DNA of 5,271 nucleotides from a bacterium (lineage in GTDB: Bacteria; Patescibacteria; Paceibacteria; UBA6257; Brennerbacteraceae). The stretch is from contig JAKALE010000029.1 of the NCBI GenBank assembly GCA_021813305.1, positions 1 to 5,271 of the forward strand, given 5' to 3'. The notes under the pieces are model-generated. The model searched no databases. It saw only the letters and a list, made by a program, of their open reading frames with translations, and was not told the origin of the DNA. The number at the start of each line of letters is the position of its first letter. Positions within the stretch are counted from its first letter, which is position 1. Below, piece by piece: positions 1 to 5,249 of the stretch. Made by a program: the position numbers and the translations under genes.

Positions 1-1017
1 CGTGATGGCTTTTTTGTTTTTCTTCAGTTCCGCGACAACCGCTTTTGTTCCTTTTGCGAATACCGGATTTTCCGCATAGCCCATAGGGCCGTTCCAAAAA
101 ACGGTTTTTGCGCGCTTGAGAATTTGCGCATAAAGCTCCCTGGTCTGGGGACCGATATCCAAAATCCTATCCTTAGGGCCCACATCGCCTGCCATGATAA
201 CCGCTTTTTTCGCATTGACCGACGAAGCAACCAGAAAATCAATAGGCACGAACAGGGCATCCTCATCAAGCATAGTCTTGGCCTGTTTCATGAATTGCTT
301 TTCATAGAGCGACGATCCGACCTTAAGCCCTCCTGCAGCCAGAAACGTATTGGCAATACCTCCGCCCAACAACACGGCATCAGCCTCTTTCAGGAATTTT
401 TGCACCAACGGCAGTTTTGTTTCAAGCTTTGCCCCGCCAAGCACCACTACAAACAAACGCTTTTGCTTTGTCTTAAGCGCGTCAAGATGCGCAATTTCAT
501 CTTGCATCAGAAATCCTGCAAAATGCGGTAAGAATTTCGTAATGCCCACGGTCGAAGCAACAGAACGATGCGCCTCGGCGAATGCGTCATCGATTACAAC
601 ATCAACCATTGATGCGAGTGCTTTTGCCAAGGCAAGGCTGTTTTCTTTTTCTCCGGCATAGAACCTGATATTTTCCATGCACGCGATGCCATGCTCGGGG
701 ACCGCGGCAAACGATGTCTTGATTTCATCAAGCGGGCCCTGCAGGAAGTACACGCGCTTTTTGAGCATGCGCGATGCGACCTGGGCCACCGGTGCAAGTG
801 ACGGCTTCGTGTCTCCGACTTTGGGACTGCCCAGGTGGCTTACCACAAACACTGAGCGCGCGGTTTTTGCAACGTATCTGATCGTTGCAAGCGAACGCTC
901 AATACGGAACTGATCGCGGATTTTCTTTCCGTCAAAGGAAACGTTCCAATCAACACGAATCAATACGCGCTTGTTTTTGAAATACGACTGGTTCGGAAGT
1001 ACGTGCAAAGCCGCCAT
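1..1017 (-). CDS. pgk: Phosphoglycerate kinase, C-terminus cut off by window edge
   Basis: Cytosolic glycolytic enzyme that transfers the acyl phosphate of 1,3-bisphosphoglycerate to ADP, giving ATP and 3-phosphoglycerate. The 339 residues seen here cover the N-domain and most of the C-domain; about 50-60 residues, including the GGGDS/T nucleotide loop, lie outside the window. Visible motifs: RVDWN (21-25), DQFRI (35-39), SHLG (60-63), MENIRF (114-119), DDAFAEAHR (143-151), AGFLM (167-171), LGGAK (193-197), GGGIANTFL (218-226), DIGPQT (287-292) and FWNGPMGYAE (307-316). The 3-phosphoglycerate basic patch keeps R21, R38, R118 and R151, but the usual Arg of HLGRP is Ser64. The start was set at the ATG ending at base 1015, which gives the family's usual distance to RVD; an in-frame ATG at 1026-1024, only 4 bases after the SIMPL stop, is an alternative. 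Neither has a Shine-Dalgarno. Identity is certain; the exact start is not. Confidence 0.97.
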   Translation of the reverse strand, partial: MAALHVLPNQSYFKNKRVLIRVDWNVSFDGKKIRDQFRIERSLATIRYVAKTARSVFVVSHLGSPKVGDTKPSLAPVAQVASRMLKKRVYFLQGPLDEIKTSFAAVPEHGIACMENIRFYAGEKENSLALAKALASMVDVVIDDAFAEAHRSVASTVGITKFLPHFAGFLMQDEIAHLDALKTKQKRLFVVVLGGAKLETKLPLVQKFLKEADAVLLGGGIANTFLAAGGLKVGSSLYEKQFMKQAKTMLDEDALFVPIDFLVASSVNAKKAVIMAGDVGPKDRILDIGPQTRELYAQILKRAKTVFWNGPMGYAENPVFAKGTKAVVAELKKNKKAIT

Positions 1018-1030
1018 AGCGCGCATCGGG

Positions 1031-1783
1031 TTAACGAATCTCGTAGGTCATGGACACCGGGACCGTGACTTCGCCGGTACCTGCCTGGATCGGCGCAGGA
1101 ACGCTTGACGCATCGGCGCCTCCCATACCCAATGTTTTATACGAGGCCTGATATGGCTGCGGATACATAACCGACGTGCCAACGCTTACCAGCTTTGCCG
1201 AACGGAAACCGAGCGCTGATTTCATGGAAGCGAGTTCCGCTTCTGCCTTTTGAATTCCCTGCTGTTTTGCCTGCACAGTCAGCGCTTCCAGCTTCTCGTC
1301 ACTCAAAGAAAAACTGATGCCGCCGACCGAATTCGCTCCTGCCTGGCTCAAACCGCCGACAATGGTTCCGACTTTGGAAATATCCCTGGCACGGAACTCA
1401 ACGCCCTGGTTCAGTGTGTAACCGACAATAACCGATGTGTTGGTCACGTTCGGGCCTTGCTGGTATTCAGGATATAAACTGTACGAAGTTGTTTTGATAT
1501 CCTCATCCTTGATGCCCTGGCCCTTCAAATACGATACGATCTGGGTCATTTTTGCGTCATTATCCTGCTGAACCTTCGCTGGATCAACGCCCTTGGAAAT
1601 CAAAGAAACATCCACGTCCGCGATATCGGGCGTGTATTTCACTTTGCCCTGACCGGATACGCTGATGGTCGCGGGCTGGCCCAAAACCGCTTGATACGCC
1701 ATGACGCCCGCATAAGCCGCCCCCGAAAGCGCCAAAAGCGCGAGGCAGACAAACAATATTTTTTTGAACGTTTCGTTTTGCAT
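1031..1783 (-). CDS. SIMPL (DUF541) domain protein with N-terminal membrane anchor
   Basis: A 250-residue protein of the SIMPL/DUF541 family (relatives include E. coli YggE and Brucella BP26); biochemical function is not established in bacteria. Residues 1-8 are polar with two lysines, and 9-34 are a hydrophobic stretch of Ala, Leu, Val and Gly that should act as a signal peptide or, more likely, an uncleaved anchor. AYA at 23-25 is a possible signal peptidase I site; there is no lipobox Cys. The rest should lie outside the membrane. Family signatures are VSGQGKVKYTPDIADV (42-57), GIKDEDIKTTSYSLYPEY (90-107), VGYTLNQGVEF (120-130), the helical A/Q/K-rich 170-190 segment, and a final beta strand VTVPVSMTYEIR. 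It has only one Cys, within the anchor. It sits between tpiA and pgk, 28 bases after tpiA and about 14 bases before the chosen pgk start. No Shine-Dalgarno precedes the ATG. Family assignment is solid; role unknown. Confidence 0.93.
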   Translation of the reverse strand: MQNETFKKILFVCLALLALSGAAYAGVMAYQAVLGQPATISVSGQGKVKYTPDIADVDVSLISKGVDPAKVQQDNDAKMTQIVSYLKGQGIKDEDIKTTSYSLYPEYQQGPNVTNTSVIVGYTLNQGVEFRARDISKVGTIVGGLSQAGANSVGGISFSLSDEKLEALTVQAKQQGIQKAEAELASMKSALGFRSAKLVSVGTSVMYPQPYQASYKTLGMGGADASSVPAPIQAGTGEVTVPVSMTYEIR

Positions 1784-1792
1784 ATGATAAAA

Positions 1793-1798
1793 ATATTA
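1793..1798 (-). promoter_or_regulatory. Possible -10 element for the SIMPL gene
   Basis: The 28-base tpiA-SIMPL gap is strongly AT-rich (4 G/C by count). It contains TAATAT on the minus strand, ending 10 bases before the SIMPL start codon. A transcript beginning about 7 bases downstream would have a leader of only about 3 bases. No -35 match was found, and such hexamers are common by chance in AT-rich DNA, so this is weak. Confidence 0.25.
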
Positions 1799-1811
1799 AT
1801 TACGAAAGAAA

Positions 1812-2591
1812 TCAGTGCGCTTCGGCGGTTTCGATGATCGTGCGCACTTCCGCGGGATTGAGCGACGCATGCCCAACCAAGAAACCGTCGATAATCGGTT
1901 CCTGGCAGAACGCCTCGACGTTTCTCGCGTTGACTGAACCGCCATACAGGATTTCAAGCGGCTGTTCCAAATTGCAGATGCGTTGAATCGCGGTCTTCAT
2001 CCAACCAATGCGATCACGCGAATCCGACGGCGCATCGGCAACATTACCGCTGTGGCCGCTGATTGCCCAAATCGGTTCATAGGTAATAATCACGCGCATA
2101 CGCTGATGCAAAGGCAACAAGGTGAGTTTTCCCAGGCGCGCTTCAAGCTGTCCAGTCAGAAATTTTTCAACCGCGTGGGATCCTTTTTCGTGCGTTTCCA
2201 GATCTTCGCCGAAGCAAATAATAGGCGTTAGCCCGGATTCCAACGCTTTGATGATTTTTTTGGAAACCATTTCATCCGTTTCCCCGGTTTGCGGCCGTTC
2301 GGAGTGACCCAAAATGACATACGAAACGCCGGCCTGCTTAAGCGCAAGCGGAGAAATGGCTCCGGTATAGGCACCTGCATCCTCCCAAAAACAGTTTTGC
2401 GCACCCAATCCCATGCGTACCGATTTGTTCATGGTGTCGGCAAACCGAAACAGATACTGAAACGGGGGGCAGGCCACGACCGTTGTCTGCTGCACGCCCT
2501 GCGAAGCTTTGACCGCCGCCTGCATAAGCTTATCCGCTTCGTCACGAGACGGAGGGTTCAGTTTCCAATTGAATACGACGTATCGATGCAT
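1812..2591 (-). CDS. tpiA: Triosephosphate isomerase
   Basis: Interconverts dihydroxyacetone phosphate and glyceraldehyde 3-phosphate in the cytosol; a TIM-barrel enzyme, normally a dimer. The 259 residues are slightly longer than the usual 245-255. Catalytic residues are all present: N8 and K10 in FNWK, H96 in GHSER, and E172 in YEPIWA. GAQNCFWEDAGAYTG (63-77) and the loop-7 phosphate motif YGGSV (216-220) are also canonical. Three places differ from the family: HSER is followed by Pro100 and the segment to GETDEMV is one residue shorter than usual; flexible loop 6 reads AISGHSGNVAD instead of AIGTGKTA; and the phosphate-binding GG before ASL is G240-H241. The ATG start gives a normal N-terminus. 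It lies 30 bases after the glycosyltransferase stop, with a promoter-like element in the gap and no Shine-Dalgarno. Identity is certain. Confidence 0.97.
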   Translation of the reverse strand: MHRYVVFNWKLNPPSRDEADKLMQAAVKASQGVQQTTVVACPPFQYLFRFADTMNKSVRMGLGAQNCFWEDAGAYTGAISPLALKQAGVSYVILGHSERPQTGETDEMVSKKIIKALESGLTPIICFGEDLETHEKGSHAVEKFLTGQLEARLGKLTLLPLHQRMRVIITYEPIWAISGHSGNVADAPSDSRDRIGWMKTAIQRICNLEQPLEILYGGSVNARNVEAFCQEPIIDGFLVGHASLNPAEVRTIIETAEAH

Positions 2592-2600
2592 GATGTTATC

Positions 2601-2609
2601 AGTATACCA
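2601..2609 (-). promoter_or_regulatory. Extended -10 element upstream of tpiA
   Basis: TGGTATACT on the minus strand matches the extended -10 form TGnTATAAT with one mismatch in the hexamer (TATACT). The hexamer ends 10 bases before the tpiA ATG. An A sits at base 2594, 7 bases downstream, a good start-site position, which would leave a three-base leader. The best -35 candidates are badly spaced (TTGAGG at 13 bases, TTGTAT at 21), but extended -10 promoters can work without one. It fills the short gap between glycosyltransferase and tpiA. Confidence 0.45.
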
Positions 2610-2621
2610 TTTGCGAAAACC

Positions 2622-3335
2622 TCAACGATACAACAACTTGAGCCGCGCCAAATCCAAAAACGCTTTGAACATGCCCAACGGCTTGACACGCGACTCGCGC
2701 TGATCCTCCCAAACAATCGGAACTTCCGCCATGCGCAGGCCGAATCTGCGCGCAAGCACCAAAAGCTCTACATCGAATGCCCATGCGAACGTTTGTTGCG
2801 CATTGAATATGAGTTCACGCGCTTCCTTGGAAAATGCCTTGAATCCCGCCTGCGTATCCGTGAACGGCAACCCGAACAAGGCATACACGGTCCACCCGAA
2901 TACCATGCCGCCGATTTCCCGCACCCAAGGTTGTTTTTTCACGATGCGCGCGCCAGGCATGCGTCGAGAACCGATGACTATGTCCATGCCTTGTTCAAAA
3001 AGCGGAAGCATCTTGTCCGCTTCCTGGATTTTGGTCGCGCCATCCGCATCCATGAATAATGCGATTTCCCCTCTCGCGATGCGCATGCCCTGGTTGACCG
3101 CGGCTCCCTTGCCTTTATTGTCATTGTTGTCTATGAATACGATCGATATTGTGCGGCCCGTCTGCCTCACCAATGTTGCGGTTTTATCGTGGGATCCGTC
3201 GTTGACTACGATAATTTCCCATGCGCGGCCCAGGCGGGCGCAATACGAAGCAACCGACTTAATCGTCTCAACAATCTTGCGCTCTTCGTTGTACGCAGGA
3301 ATGATAATGGATAAAAAGACGCTATCCTTGGCCAT
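2622..3335 (-). CDS. Family 2 glycosyltransferase, dolichyl/polyprenyl-phosphate sugar transferase type
   Basis: A GT-A fold glycosyltransferase of 237 residues, most like the ALG5/DPM1 group that moves glucose or mannose from a nucleotide sugar to a polyprenyl phosphate. Seen directly: SIIIPAYNEE (9-18), EIIVVNDGSHDKT (40-52), KGKGAAVNQGM (74-84), the metal-binding MDADGAT (95-101; D96 and D98), IGSRR (121-125), DTQAGFKAF (160-168) and FDVELLVLARRFG (187-199). There is no transmembrane segment or GtrA-like tail, so it is probably soluble or loosely attached to the inner face of the membrane. A basic C-terminus (RLKLLYR) could help membrane contact. I chose the ATG at 3335; an in-frame TTG at 3341 is the alternative. 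The start lies inside the end of ruvX (14-base overlap), so translation is probably coupled. The donor and acceptor cannot be told from sequence. The family is clear; the specific substrate is inference. Confidence 0.92.
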   Translation of the reverse strand: MAKDSVFLSIIIPAYNEERKIVETIKSVASYCARLGRAWEIIVVNDGSHDKTATLVRQTGRTISIVFIDNNDNKGKGAAVNQGMRIARGEIALFMDADGATKIQEADKMLPLFEQGMDIVIGSRRMPGARIVKKQPWVREIGGMVFGWTVYALFGLPFTDTQAGFKAFSKEARELIFNAQQTFAWAFDVELLVLARRFGLRMAEVPIVWEDQRESRVKPLGMFKAFLDLARLKLLYR

Positions 3336-3723
3336 GCTCAACCGCTTTATTCAAATAATCCTGCAATATGATGACAGCGCTCGACGAATGATCTTTCACT
3401 TCTTTTCCCGTCATACGCTTAGAAAGGTCGGATGAAAGCACCTCATTCATAAACCCAAGCCGGATACCGGCGGCATCGGCGACCGCGACTCCGAATTCCC
3501 TGATTTGGGCGGACATTTCAGTTTCCTCGAACAAAAACGTCTGGGGCAAGCCAAACACCACGCATTCCGCTTCTTCAGACCCGAGCAGGGCGACTAATTT
3601 CTTCTTCGCGTCGTCCTGCGACGAAACTTCAAGGTCCCGCAGCTTTACGGCGACGCCGGTTTTGGTATCCCCGACCGCAGTGCCGATATGCTTTGTTCCG
3701 TAATCAATCCCAATGATTTTCAT
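3322..3723 (-). CDS. ruvX: YqgF/RuvX family putative Holliday junction resolvase / pre-16S rRNA nuclease
   Basis: A 133-residue RNase H-fold protein, the normal length for the family. Members are annotated as putative Holliday junction resolvases; the E. coli protein is also linked to 16S rRNA 5' end maturation. The N-terminal motif IIGIDYGTKHIGTAVGD (3-19) carries the first acidic residue D7, VFGLP (56-60) is the central strand, and MNEVLSS (92-98) holds the second acidic residue E94 (usually DERLT/S). The C-terminal motif reads KDHSSSAVIILQDYL (110-124). Aligned by eye with the E. coli pattern DSASAVIIL, His112 occupies the third acidic position, with D111 just before it. The start codon comes one base after the map stop (TAATATG). 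AGG six bases upstream is the nearest thing to a Shine-Dalgarno in the whole window. The end overlaps the glycosyltransferase start. Family call is firm; activity of this variant is open. Confidence 0.93.
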   Translation of the reverse strand: MKIIGIDYGTKHIGTAVGDTKTGVAVKLRDLEVSSQDDAKKKLVALLGSEEAECVVFGLPQTFLFEETEMSAQIREFGVAVADAAGIRLGFMNEVLSSDLSKRMTGKEVKDHSSSAVIILQDYLNKAVEHGQG

Positions 3724-3724
3724 A

Positions 3725-4486
3725 TTATGCCTGCGTGAGAATAATCGGCTTTTTATCAGTCACAAAAACCGTATGCTCGAAATGCGCAGACAACGATCCG
3801 TCCAGCGTCGCGAAACTTCCGTCTTGGCGCTGCATCACCTCTCCGGAACCGACGCACACCATGGGTTCGATCGCGAGTACCATGCCCGCAACGATCTTTT
3901 GTCCTTGCCCGGGATACCCGATGTTCGAAATGAACGGGTCTTCGTGCACGCCGCGTCCGACTCCGTGTCCGCCCAACTCCTCGGGAATGGAAAACCCCTC
4001 CTGGTACACATATGCGCTGACTGCCTGGCCGATATCTCCGATCGCATTGCCCGGAACGCATGCGCGAATCGCCCGACGCAACGCTTCCTTGGTTACGGAC
4101 ACGAGTTTCTGAGTTTTGCGCGGCACAGCGCCCAAAATTACGGTCAGGGCAGCATCGGTATACAATCCGCGCCATACAAACCCTCCGTCGATGGTCACCA
4201 AATCCCCTTGCCTGAATACAAGGTTGCGCGAAGGAACACCATGCACAATCACATCATTGACGGAAACGCAAATCGCCCCGGGAAACGGTTTGAGTCCCGG
4301 CGCGGGACGATAATGCAAGAAAGACGGCACGCCGCCTTCTTGTTTCATGAGGGCGCGCGCGCGCTGATCCAAATCATACGCGTTTTTTCCGACAACACAC
4401 TCCTTGGCAAGCACAGCCAAAATCCTGGCGAGTTTTTCTCCTCCGATCCTCAAATCCTCGATTTCCTGTTGCGAACGCGCGATCAT
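3725..4486 (-). CDS. map: Type I methionine aminopeptidase
   Basis: Removes the initiator methionine from nascent proteins in the cytosol, using a two-metal pita-bread fold. The 253 residues match the bacterial type I length, with no extra N-terminal zinc-finger domain. All expected active-site residues are visible: H82 (IVHGVP), metal ligands D100 (TIDGG), D111 (LYTDAA), H174 (GGHGVGRGVHEDP), E207 (LAIEPM) and E237 (HFEHTV), plus H181 near the substrate pocket. The ATG start at 4486 leaves a normal MIARSQQEIEDLRIGGEKLA N-terminal helix. It follows the adk stop by 9 bases without a Shine-Dalgarno and ends one base before ruvX. adk-map is the order of the ribosomal spc operon in many bacteria, but here map is followed by ruvX, not by infA. 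Identity is certain. Confidence 0.97.
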   Translation of the reverse strand: MIARSQQEIEDLRIGGEKLARILAVLAKECVVGKNAYDLDQRARALMKQEGGVPSFLHYRPAPGLKPFPGAICVSVNDVIVHGVPSRNLVFRQGDLVTIDGGFVWRGLYTDAALTVILGAVPRKTQKLVSVTKEALRRAIRACVPGNAIGDIGQAVSAYVYQEGFSIPEELGGHGVGRGVHEDPFISNIGYPGQGQKIVAGMVLAIEPMVCVGSGEVMQRQDGSFATLDGSLSAHFEHTVFVTDKKPIILTQA

Positions 4487-4495
4487 GAAACGATA

Positions 4496-5167
4496 TTACG
4501 CGAGTTTGCGCTTCTTGAGTTTCGTCCAGAGTTCGTCGAATACGCGAGGAACATCTTGCTGGCCATTGACTACAATCAAGCGGTTCTGTTTTTTATACCA
4601 GTCAAGTGCCGGCACGACCAGCTTTTTGAAATATGCCAAACGCTCACGGATCGCTTTGGGATTGTCATCCGTGCGCTTCGCGAGCTTTCCGCCGCAAAAC
4701 GAACACGTTTTCGGATGCCCTGCCAAAAGCCTGTAGGGCACCAATTCCTTGCATTTGGTGCACTGCAAACGCTTGAGCAGACGCGTGCGCACTTCGGCAT
4801 CGGACACGTGCAAATAGATTGGGACGGGTTTCACGCCCGTGGTGAACGGAACCGCATCATCCATGATTTGTGCCTCAAGCAGGCTGCGCGGCGATCCCTC
4901 CCAGACAACGCCCTTCGCGGTTTTTGGCAAATCAAGCAGCACATCCATCCACAATTCAATCACCAAGGAGCTGGGCACCGCATCCCCGCGTTTCATGATT
5001 TCATCGACGCGCTTCGCGAACGGGCCGCCTTTTTTCACGAACCGCTTCAAAAGATCGCTTGATGTGATATGCACCAAACCGGGGATCCTTTTTTGCAACA
5101 ACACGACTTGCGTCCCCTTGCCGCACCCAGATTTCCCAACAAACTCAAACACTTTGAATTGCTTCAT
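4496..5167 (-). CDS. adk: Adenylate kinase family nucleoside monophosphate kinase with zinc-type LID
   Basis: Phosphoryl transfer between ATP and a nucleoside monophosphate (AMP in the classic enzyme), balancing cytosolic adenylates. The 223 residues suit the long, LID-bearing form. The P-loop is GKSGCGKGTQ (11-20). The NMP-binding segment is TSSDLLKR (35-42), GDAVPSSLV (61-69) and WEGSPR (89-94, R94 being the AMP-phosphate Arg). The LID holds CTKC (136-139) and CSFC (155-158), which should bind zinc, followed by KRTDD (164-168) and the arginines R174 and R176. Differences from the textbook enzyme are SSDLLK in place of TGDMLR and EGSPR in place of DGFPR. The ATG at 5167 is preferred because the protein then opens MKQFKVFEFVGKSGCGK, with the P-loop near the N-terminus; the frame stays open to 5269, but that extension is AT-rich, unrelated to the family and covers the promoter. 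Strict AMP specificity is not proven by sequence. Confidence 0.95.
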   Translation of the reverse strand: MKQFKVFEFVGKSGCGKGTQVVLLQKRIPGLVHITSSDLLKRFVKKGGPFAKRVDEIMKRGDAVPSSLVIELWMDVLLDLPKTAKGVVWEGSPRSLLEAQIMDDAVPFTTGVKPVPIYLHVSDAEVRTRLLKRLQCTKCKELVPYRLLAGHPKTCSFCGGKLAKRTDDNPKAIRERLAYFKKLVVPALDWYKKQNRLIVVNGQQDVPRVFDELWTKLKKRKLA

Positions 5168-5179
5168 AAAAAAAGAGTT

Positions 5180-5208
5180 AGTATGACGTAGTGTAACACG
5201 ATTGACAA
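5180..5208 (-). promoter_or_regulatory. Likely promoter of the adk gene cluster
   Basis: TTGTCA (5208-5203, 5 of 6 to the -35 consensus) and CATACT (5185-5180, 4 of 6 to the -10) are separated by exactly 17 bases. The predicted start is about 5173, in a run of T, giving a leader of about 6 bases. An alternative is the extended -10 TGTTACACT (5198-5190), which would start at an A near 5184-5182 and leave about 15 bases. Both leaders are short and have no Shine-Dalgarno. Confidence 0.5.
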
Positions 5209-5230
5209 ATGAGTTAAAGAAACGGAAAAT
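5202..5230 (+). promoter_or_regulatory. Possible divergent plus-strand promoter
   Basis: A perfect TTGACA (5202-5207) is followed after 17 bases by GAAAAT (5225-5230, 4 of 6 to the -10). Its -35 overlaps the -35 of the adk promoter on the opposite strand. It would fire toward the right edge, where a gene may begin outside the window. The weak -10 and AT-rich setting make this tentative. Confidence 0.22.
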
Positions 5231-5234
5231 ATAT

Positions 5235-5249
5235 GAAATTTCAATTGAA
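5235..5249. repeat. Two overlapping short palindromes
   Basis: GAAATTTC (5235-5242) and TTCAATTGAA (5240-5249) are each perfect palindromes sharing three bases, upstream of the adk promoter. They could be an operator, but small palindromes of this kind arise easily in AT-rich DNA. Confidence 0.25.

Noticed and set aside
1018..1026. Upstream in-frame ATG for pgk adding Met-Arg-Ala.
   Set aside because: Possible because it follows the SIMPL stop by 4 bases, but the shorter start better fits the family's N-terminal length. The difference is only three residues.
2289..3059. A 256-codon plus-strand frame opposite tpiA and the glycosyltransferase gene.
   Set aside because: Basic, low-complexity-like translation with no motif, spanning the boundary of two well-supported minus-strand genes. 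Treated as a shadow.
3336..3341. TTG start for the glycosyltransferase two codons before the chosen ATG.
   Set aside because: ATG is the stronger start codon and the added Met-Ser has no support; it cannot be fully excluded.
3713..5062. A 449-codon open frame on the plus strand, antisense to map and adk.
   Set aside because: Long, but its translation is rich in His and Arg with no recognisable domain, and it lies opposite genes with complete catalytic motifs. It has no promoter or ribosome site; this is a shadow of the codon pattern on the other strand.
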